Shown: in pieces, positions 46,069-55,070 of the stretch | How positions within the stretch are numbered: the stretch's first letter is position 1 | How the letters are laid out: each line of letters starts with the position of its first letter | Assembly: GCF_040438925.1 (NCBI RefSeq) | Contig: NZ_CP159258.1 | Location: 696,001 to 760,000, forward strand | Length of the DNA stretch: 64,000 nucleotides | Direction of reading: 5' to 3' | Source of the DNA: Pseudomonas sp. MYb327 | GTDB lineage: Bacteria; Pseudomonadota; Gammaproteobacteria; Pseudomonadales; Pseudomonadaceae | Translations under genes and position numbers: made by a program | The notes under the pieces: model-generated | The model's database searches: none | The model's input: only the letters and a program-made list of their open reading frames with translations | Told to the model about the DNA's origin: nothing

Positions 46069-46773
46069 ATGCAGTTGTCTAGACAAGATGAACCGGTGTA
46101 CCGCGAACTGGCCGACATCCTGCGTCGGGAATTGGCTGGCTTTCGCGCCGGGGACTTCCTGCCGGCTGAAGTGCAGCTGGCCGAACGCTTCGGCGTCAAC
46201 CGCCACACCTTGCGCCGCGCCATCGATGAGTTGGTGTTCGAAGGCAGCCTGTTGCGCCGTCAGGGCAAGGGCACGCAAGTGCTGGAGCGTCCGTTGATTT
46301 ACCCAATGGCTGCCGACAGTGCCTACAGCCAGTCACTGTCGGCCCAAGGGTTGGGCGTCGAGGCGGTGTTGCTCAAGCGTCGCTACTGCTTCGCCAGCCG
46401 TGAAGAAGCGCAGCATTTGGGCATCGCCGAGATGGCACCGATGATCGAATTGCAGACTTTGCGCAAGCTCGATGGCCAACCGGTCAGCCTGATCCGCCAT
46501 CGCTACTGCGCCAGCCATGCGCCGTTGTTGGCGGACTACAACGGTGGGTCTTTGCGCCAATACCTCCGTGAACGCGACTTGCCACTGACCCGCACCCAGA
46601 GCCTGATCGGCGCCCGTTTGCCCAACCGCGAAGAAGCCGCGCTGCTGATGATGCCCCGGCACTTGCCGGCGCTGAGTGTGTACACCCTTTCCCGCGATCG
46701 CGACGGCCGTGCGGTGGAGCTGGCCCAGTCCACCAGCCGTTCGGATCGCTTCCAGTACCAGGTCGTCACCTGA
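46069..46773 (+). CDS. phnF: GntR-family phosphonate utilisation regulator PhnF
   Basis: Transcription factor with an N-terminal winged helix (PVYRELADILRRELAGFRAG; AERFGVNRHTLRRAIDELV) and a C-terminal UTRA ligand-binding domain (~95-230), 234 residues. Probably represses or tunes the phn operon. The upstream sequence is T-rich and lacks a clear ribosome-binding site. It overlaps the longest possible phnG frame. Confidence 0.92.
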   Translation: MQLSRQDEPVYRELADILRRELAGFRAGDFLPAEVQLAERFGVNRHTLRRAIDELVFEGSLLRRQGKGTQVLERPLIYPMAADSAYSQSLSAQGLGVEAVLLKRRYCFASREEAQHLGIAEMAPMIELQTLRKLDGQPVSLIRHRYCASHAPLLADYNGGSLRQYLRERDLPLTRTQSLIGARLPNREEAALLMMPRHLPALSVYTLSRDRDGRAVELAQSTSRSDRFQYQVVT

Positions 46774-46784
46774 TGGAGAACGCA

Positions 46785-47234
46785 ATGCAAAACCCTGTTC
46801 CTCACACCGAACGGCAGCACTGGATCGGCGTGCTGGCCCGCGCTCGTCGCAGTGAATTGCACCCCTTCGAAGACGCACTGCGCGACATCGAATACCAACT
46901 GATCCGCGCCCCGGAAATCGGCATGACCCTGGTTCGCGGCCGAATGGGCGGCAACGGTGCGCCGTTCAACGTCGGTGAAATGAGCGTGACCCGTTGCGTG
47001 GTGCGCCTGGCCGACGGCCGTACCGGATACAGCTATCTGGCGGGGCGCGACAAGGTCCACGCCGAACTGGCCGCCCTGGCCGACGCGCATTTGCAGGGCG
47101 CGCAACAGCGTCATTGGTTGGCGGAAATGATCACGCCGCTGGCGCACGCGCAGTCCGAACGCAGGGCGCAGAAAGAGGCGGAAACCGCCGCCACCAAAGT
47201 CGAATTCTTCACCCTCGTGCGAGGAGAGAACTGA
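46785..47234 (+). CDS. phnG: C-P lyase core subunit PhnG
   Basis: Subunit of the PhnGHIJ core complex; with PhnI, PhnH and PhnL it makes the ribose-triphosphate phosphonate from ATP. The 149 residues match the E. coli length, and RGRMGGNGAPFNVGEMSVTR is a recognisable family segment. GGAG at 46776 is well placed for the ATG at 46785. An ATG at 46773 would add four residues. The stop overlaps the phnH start by one base. Confidence 0.93.
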   Translation: MQNPVPHTERQHWIGVLARARRSELHPFEDALRDIEYQLIRAPEIGMTLVRGRMGGNGAPFNVGEMSVTRCVVRLADGRTGYSYLAGRDKVHAELAALADAHLQGAQQRHWLAEMITPLAHAQSERRAQKEAETAATKVEFFTLVRGEN

Positions 47235-47824
47235 TGAGCGCACAGCTGTTGCAACCGGCGTTCGCCGATCCGGTACTGGACGCCCAGCGCGGTTTTCGTG
47301 CGGCACTCAAGGCCCTGGCCGGCCCCGGTTCGATCCAGACCTTGCAGTCCACCCCCAGTCTCGAAGGGTTGGAACCGGCCACTTACGCACTGTGCCTGGC
47401 GTTGTTGGATGTCGACACGCCGCTGTGGCTGGCGCCGTCCTTCGACACGCCGTTGATCCGCGCCAACCTGTCGTTCCATTGCGGTTGCCCGCTCACCGCC
47501 AAGCGAGAGGACGCGCGATTTGCGTTGCTCGCCGCCAATGATCTGCTTGACCTCAGCGGCTTTGACCATGGCAACGACCGCTACCCCGATCAGTCCTGCA
47601 CCTTGCTGGTTCAGCTGCCAGGCCTCGACGGCGGGGCAGGGTTGAAGTGGCGCGGACCGGGGATCGAAACCGAACACGGCGTGGCGTTGCCGGTGGCCGA
47701 TGGCTTCTGGCGCGAACGTGAACGCCGCAACGAATTTCCCCGGGGCCTGGACCTGTTTTTTGCTGCCGGCCAAGACCTGATCGGTTTGCCGCGCAGCACC
47801 CGCATCGCAGAGGAGCGTGCCTGA
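47234..47824 (+). CDS. phnH: C-P lyase core subunit PhnH
   Basis: 196-residue subunit of the C-P lyase core complex, structurally like a PLP-transferase fold without the cofactor. Family regions include QRGFRAALKALAGPGSIQTL near the N terminus and FPRGLDLFFAAGQDLIGLPR at the C terminus. The ATG at 47234 overlaps the phnG stop. Confidence 0.94.
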   Translation: MSAQLLQPAFADPVLDAQRGFRAALKALAGPGSIQTLQSTPSLEGLEPATYALCLALLDVDTPLWLAPSFDTPLIRANLSFHCGCPLTAKREDARFALLAANDLLDLSGFDHGNDRYPDQSCTLLVQLPGLDGGAGLKWRGPGIETEHGVALPVADGFWRERERRNEFPRGLDLFFAAGQDLIGLPRSTRIAEERA

Positions 47825-48900
47825 TGTACGTAGCCGTCAAGGGTGGCGAACAGGCCATCGACAACGCCCACCGTCTGCTGGCGAAAAAACGCCGGGGCGA
47901 CACCTCGGTCACTGAACTGAGCGTTGAGCAGATCCGTCAGCAACTGCCGCTCGCCGTGGCGCGGGTCATGAGCGAAGGCTCGCTGTACGACGAAGAGCTG
48001 GCCGCGCTGGCGATCAAGCAAGCGGCGGGCGATCTGGTGGAAGCGATCTTCCTGCTGCGCGCCTACCGCACCACGTTGCCGCGCTTCAGCCCAAGCCTGC
48101 CGATCGACACTTCGAACATGCTGCTCAGTCGGCGCTTGTCGGCGACCTTCAAGGATGTACCGGGCGGGCAACTGCTGGGGCCAACCTTCGATTACACCCA
48201 TCGCCTGCTGGATTTTGCCTTGCTCGCCGAAGGTGAATATCCGGGACCGCAAACAACCGCGAGCGCACGCCTCGAACCGTGCCCGCGCGTCCTCGGTTTG
48301 CTGGCCCAGGAAGGCTTGATCAAGAATGAGTCGGACAACAATGAAACCGTAGCGGACATCACCCGCGATCCGCTGGAACTGCCCGCCAGCCGCGCCGAGC
48401 GCCTGCAAGCGCTGGCCCGTGGCGATGAAGGTTTCTTGTTGGCGCTCGGCTATTCGACCCAGCGCGGTTACGGGCGCAACCACCCGTTCGCCGGGGAAAT
48501 CCGCATCGGTGAAGTCGAGGTATGGATCGAGCCTGAAGAGCTGGGTTTCCCAATCAACCTGGGCAGCATCGAAGTCACCGAGTGCGAGATGGTCAACCAG
48601 TTCGTCGGCTCGGCCACCGAACTGGCGCAGTTCACTCGCGGCTACGGTCTGGCTTTCGGTCATGCCGAGCGCAAGGCCATGGGCATGGCGCTGGTCGACC
48701 GTGCGTTGCGCGCCGAGGAGTTCAACGAAGAGATCGAATCCCCGGCGCAGCAGGAAGAATTCGTGCTGATGCACTGCGATAACGTCGAGGCCGCCGGGTT
48801 TGTTTCGCACCTGAAATTACCTCACTACGTGGATTTCCAGGCCGAGCTGGAGTTGATCCGCAAACTGCGCAAACCTGCCGAGGGCAGCAATCATGAATGA
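47824..48900 (+). CDS. phnI: C-P lyase core subunit PhnI (nucleosidase)
   Basis: Catalytic subunit that removes adenine from ATP and, with PhnG, PhnH and PhnL, attaches the phosphonate to ribose C1. The 358 residues begin MYVAVKGGEQAIDNAHRLL, as in other PhnI. ERLQALARGDEGFLLALGYS is a further family segment. The stop overlaps the phnJ start by eight bases. Confidence 0.95.
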   Translation: MYVAVKGGEQAIDNAHRLLAKKRRGDTSVTELSVEQIRQQLPLAVARVMSEGSLYDEELAALAIKQAAGDLVEAIFLLRAYRTTLPRFSPSLPIDTSNMLLSRRLSATFKDVPGGQLLGPTFDYTHRLLDFALLAEGEYPGPQTTASARLEPCPRVLGLLAQEGLIKNESDNNETVADITRDPLELPASRAERLQALARGDEGFLLALGYSTQRGYGRNHPFAGEIRIGEVEVWIEPEELGFPINLGSIEVTECEMVNQFVGSATELAQFTRGYGLAFGHAERKAMGMALVDRALRAEEFNEEIESPAQQEEFVLMHCDNVEAAGFVSHLKLPHYVDFQAELELIRKLRKPAEGSNHE

Positions 48901-49765
48901 CCTGAAGCAGGCACCCGTGCGCGACGCGGCGTACAACTTCGCCTACCTTGATGAACAAACCAAACGCATGATCCGTCGCGCCTTGCTCAAGGCCGTGGCG
49001 GTCCCCGGTTATCAGGTGCCGTTTGGTGGGCGCGAGATGCCGCTGCCTTACGGCTGGGGCACCGGTGGCATGCAACTGACCGCGGCGATTCTCGGCGATG
49101 ACGATGTGCTCAAGGTCATCGACCAAGGCGCGGACGACACTACCAACGCTGTATCGATCCGCCGCTTCTTCGCTCGCACTGCCGGTGTTGCGACCACGGA
49201 ATGCACCCCGGACGCGACAGTGATCCAGACGCGTCACCGCATCCCGGAAACGCCGCTGCACGCCGATCAGATCATGGTTTACCAAGTGCCGATTCCCGAG
49301 CCGCTGCGCTTCATCGAACCGTCGGAAACCGAGACCCGGACCATGCACGCCCTCAATGATTACGGGGTCATGCACGTCAAACTCTACGAAGACATCGCCA
49401 CTTTCGGCCACATCGCCACGGCCTACGCCTACCCGGTGATGGTCGACGAACGCTACGTGATGGACCCGTCGCCGATCCCGAAATTCGACAACCCGAAGCT
49501 CGACATGAGCCCGGCGCTGATGCTGTTCGGCGCCGGTCGTGAAAAGCGTCTGTATGCGGTGCCGCCGTTTACCCGAGTCACCAGCCTCGACTTCGAGGAT
49601 CACCCCTTCGAAGCGCAAAAGTGGGACGAGTGCTGCGCCATTTGCGGTAGCCGTGAATCGTTCCTCGACGAGCTGATTCTCGACGATGCCGGCACCCAGA
49701 GCTTCGTCTGTTCCGACACTTATTACTGCGCCCAGCGCGTCAGCCAGCAGGAGCAGGGCCAATGA
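48893..49765 (+). CDS. phnJ: C-P lyase PhnJ (radical SAM)
   Basis: Radical S-adenosylmethionine enzyme that cleaves the carbon-phosphorus bond, releasing the alkane. The four conserved cysteines lie at 248, 251, 273 and 279 (CAIC, then FVCSDTYYC), offset by seven from the E. coli positions, which bind the Fe-S cluster and form the thiyl radical. The 290-residue length is normal. The stop overlaps phnK by four bases. Confidence 0.97.
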   Translation: MNDLKQAPVRDAAYNFAYLDEQTKRMIRRALLKAVAVPGYQVPFGGREMPLPYGWGTGGMQLTAAILGDDDVLKVIDQGADDTTNAVSIRRFFARTAGVATTECTPDATVIQTRHRIPETPLHADQIMVYQVPIPEPLRFIEPSETETRTMHALNDYGVMHVKLYEDIATFGHIATAYAYPVMVDERYVMDPSPIPKFDNPKLDMSPALMLFGAGREKRLYAVPPFTRVTSLDFEDHPFEAQKWDECCAICGSRESFLDELILDDAGTQSFVCSDTYYCAQRVSQQEQGQ

Positions 49766-50568
49766 ACCAGGCGCTGAAAAACGATCTGTCCGTGTCCACC
49801 GAACCTTTGTTGCAAGTGCGTGATTTGTCGCTGTTGTATGGACCTGAGAAGGGCTGTCAGGGCGTCAGTTTCGATCTGTATCCCGGCGAGGTTTTGGGCA
49901 TTGTCGGCGAGTCCGGCTCGGGTAAATCGACCTTGCTCTCGTTGCTCAGCGGACGCCTGCCGCCGCAAAACGGCCGCATCAGTTATCGCGATAAACAGGG
50001 TCAATGGCTGGACCTGTACAGCGCCAGCGAAGCTGAACGCCGTACCTTGCTGCGCACCGAATGGGGCTTCGTCGAACAGAACCCGCGTGATGGCTTGCGC
50101 ATGGGCGTTTCCGCCGGGGCCAACATCGGCGAGCGCCTGATGGCCCAGGGTGTGCGCAATTACCAGCAACTGCGCGGGGCGGGGATCGACTGGCTGAGCC
50201 AGGTGGAAATCGATCCACAGCGCATCGACGACTTGCCCCGTACCTTCTCCGGCGGCATGCAGCAACGCCTGCAAATAGCCCGCAACCTGGTGTCGAGTCC
50301 GCGGCTGGTGTTCATGGACGAGCCGACCGGTGGCCTCGATGTCTCGGTGCAGGCGCGCTTGCTCGATCTGCTGCGCGGCTTGGTGCGTGAGCTGGACCTG
50401 GCGGTGGTGATCGTCACCCACGACCTGGCGGTGGCGCGTCTGCTGGCAGATCGGTTGATGGTGATGCGTCGTTCGCGAGTGGTGGAAACCGGCCTGACCG
50501 ACCAGATCCTCGACGATCCGCAGCACCCTTATTCGCAACTGCTGGTGTCTTCGGTGTTGCAGCCGTGA
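49762..50568 (+). CDS. phnK: C-P lyase ABC-type subunit PhnK
   Basis: ABC-family ATPase that docks on the PhnGHIJ core rather than on a transporter. Walker A GESGSGKST (~50), signature FSGGMQQRLQIARNL (~163) and Walker B RLVFMDEPTGGLDVS are present. 268 residues. It overlaps phnJ and is followed by phnL after 28 bases. Confidence 0.94.
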   Translation: MNQALKNDLSVSTEPLLQVRDLSLLYGPEKGCQGVSFDLYPGEVLGIVGESGSGKSTLLSLLSGRLPPQNGRISYRDKQGQWLDLYSASEAERRTLLRTEWGFVEQNPRDGLRMGVSAGANIGERLMAQGVRNYQQLRGAGIDWLSQVEIDPQRIDDLPRTFSGGMQQRLQIARNLVSSPRLVFMDEPTGGLDVSVQARLLDLLRGLVRELDLAVVIVTHDLAVARLLADRLMVMRRSRVVETGLTDQILDDPQHPYSQLLVSSVLQP

Positions 50569-50596
50569 AGCCCCGTCCAACTGTGGAAACCGAGCG

Positions 50597-51316
50597 ATGA
50601 ATACCTTGATCGAGGTCCGTGACCTCTCGAAAACCTTCACCCTGCATCAACAGAACGGCGTGGTCCTCAATGTGCTGCGCGGCGTGGATTTCAGTGTGGC
50701 GGGCGGCGAATGCCTGGTGCTGCACGGCCAATCCGGCGCCGGCAAAAGCACTTTGCTGCGCACCTTGTATGGCAACTATCTGCCGGCGGGCGGCAGCATC
50801 CGCGTGCAGCACGACGGGCAATGGCTGGAGCTGGTGGGCGCCGAGCCTCGGGACATTCTTCAGGTGCGTCAACGCACCCTCGGATACGTCAGCCAGTTCC
50901 TGCGGGTGATTCCGCGAGTGGCCTGTCTCGATGTGGTCATGGAGCCGGCGCTGGCCCGTGGCTGGTCGAGACACCTGGCGCAATCGCGCGCCGAATTGCT
51001 GCTCACGCGCCTGAACATTCCGCAACGCCTGTGGCAACTGGCGCCCGGAACCTTCTCCGGGGGCGAACAGCAACGGGTCAACATCGCCCGCGGCTTTATG
51101 GTCGCGTGGCCAGTGATGCTGCTCGACGAACCGACGGCTTCGCTGGACGACAACAACCGTCAGGTGGTGCTGGAACTGATGAACGAAGCCAAAGAAGCGG
51201 GTGCCGCGCTGATCGGCATTTTCCACGACCGCGTCGCCCGTGAAGCGGTTGCCGACCGCCATCTCGACATGACGCCTGCCGTTGCAAGCCAAGAGGAATA
51301 CGCCGATGCCCGTTGA
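50597..51316 (+). CDS. phnL: C-P lyase ABC-type subunit PhnL
   Basis: Second ABC protein of the pathway, needed for ribose-phosphonate formation. Walker A GQSGAGKST (~45), signature FSGGEQQRVNIARGF (~153) and Walker B PVMLLDEPTASLDDNN are clear in 239 residues. It overlaps phnM by 11 bases. Confidence 0.94.
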   Translation: MNTLIEVRDLSKTFTLHQQNGVVLNVLRGVDFSVAGGECLVLHGQSGAGKSTLLRTLYGNYLPAGGSIRVQHDGQWLELVGAEPRDILQVRQRTLGYVSQFLRVIPRVACLDVVMEPALARGWSRHLAQSRAELLLTRLNIPQRLWQLAPGTFSGGEQQRVNIARGFMVAWPVMLLDEPTASLDDNNRQVVLELMNEAKEAGAALIGIFHDRVAREAVADRHLDMTPAVASQEEYADAR

Positions 51317-52451
51317 ACAGATCCTCAGCAATGCCCAACTGGTCACCGCTGACCGCGTGTTCTACGGCACCGTAGTGCTGCGTGACGGCTTGATCGCGGA
51401 CGTCGCCGAAGGCCCGAGCCGCTTGCCCCAGGCCCAGGACCTCAACGGCGATTACCTGCTGCCTGGCCTGGTCGAGCTGCACACCGACAACCTGGAAAAA
51501 CACATGACCCCGCGCCCCGGCGTGGACTGGCCGTCGCGTTCGGCGGTGCTCAGCCACGATGCGCAGATCATTGCGGCGGGCATCACCACGGTGTTCGACG
51601 CGGTGTCCATCGGCGACGTAAACCCCAAAGGCAATCGCATGCAGAAATTGCCGGCGATGCTGGAAGCGATCTCCAGCGCCTCCGACGCCGGGCTGACCCG
51701 CGCCGAGCACCGTCTGCACTTGCGCTGTGAACTGTGCCACCCGGACACCCTGAGTGTGTTCCGCGATCTGGTGGAGCATCCGTTGGTGCAACTGGTGTCG
51801 GTGATGGACCATTCGCCGGGTCAGCGCCAATTCGTGCTGGAGTCCAAGTACCGTGAGTACTACATGGGCAAATATCACCTGACCACCACCCAGATGGATG
51901 AATTCATTACCTTGCAAATGGCCAATTCCCGGGAATACAGCGACCGCTACCGCGCGGCGATTGTCGAGCATTGCCTGGGGCGCGGCTTGTCGGTGGCCAG
52001 CCATGACGACGCGACCCTGGCACACGTCGAGGAATCGGCGCGCTACGGCATGACCATCGCCGAATTCCCGACCACCGTCGAGGCGGCGCGTGGTTGCCGT
52101 GTGCAGGGCATGAAGGTGTTGATGGGCGCTCCGAACATCGTGCGCGGTGGTTCGCACTCGGGTAACGTGGCCGCCGCTGACTTGGCGGCACAAGGGCTGC
52201 TGGACATCCTTTCCAGTGACTACTATCCGGCGAGTCTGCTACAAGCGGCGTTTGCACTGGCAACGCAGAACAACCGGATCGGCCTGGCCGAATCGGTGCG
52301 CATGGTCAGCCTGGCGCCGGCCAAAGCCGCCGGGTTGAGTGATCGTGGTGAAATTGCATCGGGCTTGCGTGCTGATCTGCTGCAAGCGCGGAGCCTGGAC
52401 GGCCTGCCGGTGGTCCAACAAGTCTGGCGACAAGCAAAGAGGGTGTTTTGA
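51306..52451 (+). CDS. phnM: Ribosyl-phosphonate triphosphate hydrolase PhnM
   Basis: Amidohydrolase-family enzyme that removes pyrophosphate from the 5' end of the ribose-phosphonate. The metal-binding first strand LVELHTDNLEKHMTPRPG and the later VASHDDATLAHVEES are present. The ATG at 51306 gives 381 residues, close to E. coli. The stop shares a base with the phnN ATG. Confidence 0.95.
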   Translation: MPVEQILSNAQLVTADRVFYGTVVLRDGLIADVAEGPSRLPQAQDLNGDYLLPGLVELHTDNLEKHMTPRPGVDWPSRSAVLSHDAQIIAAGITTVFDAVSIGDVNPKGNRMQKLPAMLEAISSASDAGLTRAEHRLHLRCELCHPDTLSVFRDLVEHPLVQLVSVMDHSPGQRQFVLESKYREYYMGKYHLTTTQMDEFITLQMANSREYSDRYRAAIVEHCLGRGLSVASHDDATLAHVEESARYGMTIAEFPTTVEAARGCRVQGMKVLMGAPNIVRGGSHSGNVAAADLAAQGLLDILSSDYYPASLLQAAFALATQNNRIGLAESVRMVSLAPAKAAGLSDRGEIASGLRADLLQARSLDGLPVVQQVWRQAKRVF

Positions 52452-53017
52452 TGGCGGGCAGGTTGATCTATCTCATCGGGCCTTCAGGTTCGGGCAAGGA
52501 CAGCCTGCTCGATGCTGCGCGAACGCGGTTGGCTGAGCGTGGCTGCCGCATCGTGCGGCGGGTCATCACCCGTTCACCGGAAGCGGTAGGTGAAGCGGCG
52601 CAAGGCGTCAGCCCGGAGCTGTTTGCCGAGATGGAGGCTCAGGGCGCATTTGCCCTGAGCTGGCACGCCAACGGATTGGCGTATGGCATCCCGCGGGAAA
52701 TCGATGACTGGCTGGCGGCGGGGCAGGATGTGTTGGTCAACGGTTCGCGCGGGCATTTGGCGCAAACCCGCGAGCGCTACCCGCACGTGCTGGTGTTGTT
52801 GCTCACCGTGGACCAAGTGGTGTTGCGTCAGCGCTTGTTTGCGCGCGGTCGTGAGTCCGTCGCGGAGATTGATCAGCGATTGGCGCGCAACGCGCGTTTC
52901 AGTGAAAGTCTGCTGGCTGACAATTCGGATGTGCATTTGCTCGACAACTCCGGCCCCATCGAACGTACGGTCGAGCGCCTGCTGGCCTGCATGCAAGAGC
53001 CAGCCGCATGCGCCTGA
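52451..53017 (+). CDS. phnN: Ribose 1,5-bisphosphokinase PhnN
   Basis: Guanylate-kinase-like enzyme that makes PRPP from ribose 1,5-bisphosphate at the end of the pathway. The P-loop GPSGSGKDS is at ~9-17, and RVITRSPEAVGEA plus SWHANGLAYGIPREIDDWL are family regions. The 188-residue form starts at ATG 52451, overlapping the phnM stop; a TTG at 52448 would add one residue. phnP overlaps its end by ten bases. Confidence 0.93.
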   Translation: MAGRLIYLIGPSGSGKDSLLDAARTRLAERGCRIVRRVITRSPEAVGEAAQGVSPELFAEMEAQGAFALSWHANGLAYGIPREIDDWLAAGQDVLVNGSRGHLAQTRERYPHVLVLLLTVDQVVLRQRLFARGRESVAEIDQRLARNARFSESLLADNSDVHLLDNSGPIERTVERLLACMQEPAACA

Positions 53018-53757
53018 CGCTGCTGGGCACTGGTGACGCCCGACAGGTGCCGGTCTACGGTTGCGAATGCCCGGCCTGCGTTCGGGCACGCGCCGATGAC
53101 CGCTGGCGCCGACTGCCGTGCTGCGCGCTGATCGAATGTGGCGATCAGCGCTGGTTGATCGACAGCGGCTTGCCAGACCTCACCGAACGCTTCCCGCCGC
53201 GCAGCTTCAACGGCATCTTCCAGACTCACTACCACGCCGATCATGCCCAGGGGTTGTTGCACCTGCGCTGGGGCCATGGACTGGTGATTCCGGTGCACGG
53301 GCCAGTGGACCCGGAAGGGTTGGCTGACCTCTACAAACATCCCGGCATCCTCGATTTCAGCCAGCCTTTCGAGGCCTTCGAAACCCGATCCTTCGGCAGC
53401 CTGAGCGTGACGGCGCTGCCTCTGCTGCACTCCAAACCCACCCTTGGCTATTTGCTGGAAGGCGAAGGGCGGCGCATTGCTTACCTGACCGACACCGTTG
53501 GCCTGCCACCGGCCACCACGGAGTTTTTGCAACGTCAGCCGCTGGATGTGCTGGTGCTCGATTGCTCCATGCCCCCGCAGCCACAGGCTCCACGAAATCA
53601 CAACGACCTGAACCAGGCGTTGCAGTGCATTGACGAGTTGAAACCGGCTTCGGCGGTGTTAACGCATGTCGGGCATACGCTGGATGCTTGGTTGATGGAG
53701 CATCGCGGCGCGCTGCCGGGTAATGTCCGCGTGGGGGTTGATGGGGGTGTGGTTTAA
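53008..53757 (+). CDS. phnP: Phosphoribosyl 1,2-cyclic phosphate phosphodiesterase PhnP
   Basis: Metallo-beta-lactamase-fold enzyme that opens the cyclic phosphate released by PhnJ. The metal motif HxHxDH is at 74-79 (THYHADHAQGL). A structural Zn site is likely at YGCECPACVRA. 249 residues. It closes the phn operon; phnO, the aminoalkylphosphonate acetyltransferase, is absent. Confidence 0.94.
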   Translation: MRLTLLGTGDARQVPVYGCECPACVRARADDRWRRLPCCALIECGDQRWLIDSGLPDLTERFPPRSFNGIFQTHYHADHAQGLLHLRWGHGLVIPVHGPVDPEGLADLYKHPGILDFSQPFEAFETRSFGSLSVTALPLLHSKPTLGYLLEGEGRRIAYLTDTVGLPPATTEFLQRQPLDVLVLDCSMPPQPQAPRNHNDLNQALQCIDELKPASAVLTHVGHTLDAWLMEHRGALPGNVRVGVDGGVV

Positions 53758-53777
53758 CGCCAAAAACATCGCACCCT

Positions 53778-54665
53778 TCAAACCTGTTTCGTCAGCAATC
53801 CCTGCACATACTCCACAAACGCCCGAGCCTTGGCGCTGGCCATTCTGCCGGTGGGAAACACGGCCCACAGGTCTTGATCCGGCAACGTCCAATCCGGCAT
53901 TACTTCCCTGACAGTACCGTCTGCAAGTTCTGGCGCAAACATCCACTCCGACGCCAAGGCCAGTCCTTGGTGGGTGAGTACGGCCGCACGCAGACCCTCG
54001 GCCGCGCTGACGCGGATGCGGCCGTTGATGATCACGGGCTGTTCTTCATCGGCCTTCTTGAACGGCCCATTGGCGCTGCCGCCCAGGCTGTAGATGATTG
54101 CCTGATGCGTGCTCAAATCAGTGGGGCAGGTGGGTTCGCCATGTTTGGCAAAGTAAGCGGGAGTACCGAGTACTACGCGCCGGCACTCGGCAATCTTGCG
54201 CGCGGTGAGGCCTGAGTCACTCAGGGCGCCCAGACGCAGAGCAAGGTCGACGCCTTCTTCGACGAGATTGATGTTGCGATCATCAAGCATCAGGTCGATG
54301 TTCAGTTGCGGGTTCTGTTCGAGGAACGGACCCAGGTGCGGCACGATGTGCAGCCGGCCGAAGGTCACGGCGGCGCAGATGCGCAGGTTGCCGCTCAGGC
54401 CGCTGGCGGCGCCGCGAGCGGCATTGTCAGCCTCGTCAGATTCTTCGATGGCGCGTTTGGCCCGTTCGAAAAAAGCCAGGCCGGCTTCGGTGGGGGTCAG
54501 GCCACGGGTCGAGCGCAGGAGTAGTCGCACCGCAAGCCGCGCCTCCAGTTGCGCGATGGCTTTCGAAACGGCGGGCTGGCCGATATCCAGGCGTCGGGCG
54601 GCAGCGGAAAACGAACCGGTTTCTACCACGTAGACGAAGGTTTCCATTGCGGCGAGGCGGTCCAT
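53778..54665 (-). CDS. LysR-family transcriptional regulator
   Basis: 295-residue LysR regulator with an N-terminal winged helix (ETFVYVVETGSFSAAARRLD; GQPAVSKAIAQLEARLAVRL) and a C-terminal periplasmic-binding-like effector domain (~90-290). It converges on phnP, so it is unlikely to be part of the phn operon. The divergent neighbour is hicA, an unusual partner, so its target is unknown. It belongs to the large subgroup resembling regulators of small exporters and oxidoreductases. Confidence 0.88.
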   Translation of the reverse strand: MDRLAAMETFVYVVETGSFSAAARRLDIGQPAVSKAIAQLEARLAVRLLLRSTRGLTPTEAGLAFFERAKRAIEESDEADNAARGAASGLSGNLRICAAVTFGRLHIVPHLGPFLEQNPQLNIDLMLDDRNINLVEEGVDLALRLGALSDSGLTARKIAECRRVVLGTPAYFAKHGEPTCPTDLSTHQAIIYSLGGSANGPFKKADEEQPVIINGRIRVSAAEGLRAAVLTHQGLALASEWMFAPELADGTVREVMPDWTLPDQDLWAVFPTGRMASAKARAFVEYVQGLLTKQV

Positions 54666-54812
54666 CGTAGATCCCTGTGCAAGTTTGATTGTTATCGATT
54701 TGATGCTGTGAGCCGGGAGCCTGAGTGTAATCCGGGCTGATCCTGGCGCAACGGATCACACTCTGTAAAACAACCGGACGTCGTGATCGGCGTTTCTGTG
54801 CTTGAGTAAAGA

Positions 54813-54826
54813 TAACTCTAGGGTTA
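54813..54826. promoter_or_regulatory. Palindrome upstream of hicA, possible HicB operator
   Basis: TAACTCTAGGGTTA is a near-palindrome (only the fifth and tenth bases break symmetry), 32 bases upstream of the hicA start. HicB-type antitoxins with an RHH domain bind such sites to repress their own operon. Confidence 0.45.
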
Positions 54827-54857
54827 CTTTTGTTTGACCGAGGCAAGGAGGCTGTTG

Positions 54858-55070
54858 GTGCAGAGCAGGCTATTGATCAAGGAGCTGGAAGAGGCTGGTT
54901 GGGTGCTGGATCGAATCACGGGCAGTCATCACATCTTCGCTCACCGATACAACCCACACACGATTCCCGTCCCCCATCCGAAAAAGGATTTACCGATCGG
55001 GACGGTCATGAGCATCAGGAGGCGAGCCGGGCTGTTTTGCCCGCCCGCCAGTTACGCAGGAGATCCATAA
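54858..55070 (+). CDS. hicA: HicA-family mRNA interferase toxin
   Basis: Small double-stranded-RNA-binding-fold RNase toxin of 70 residues. The catalytic His lies in GSHHIF (His24 or 25). The conserved end VPHPKKDLPIGTVMSIRRRAGL is typical. The GTG at 54858 is preceded by AAGGAGG at six bases, better than the longer ATG/TTG starts upstream. It overlaps the antitoxin gene by one base. Confidence 0.88.
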   Translation: MQSRLLIKELEEAGWVLDRITGSHHIFAHRYNPHTIPVPHPKKDLPIGTVMSIRRRAGLFCPPASYAGDP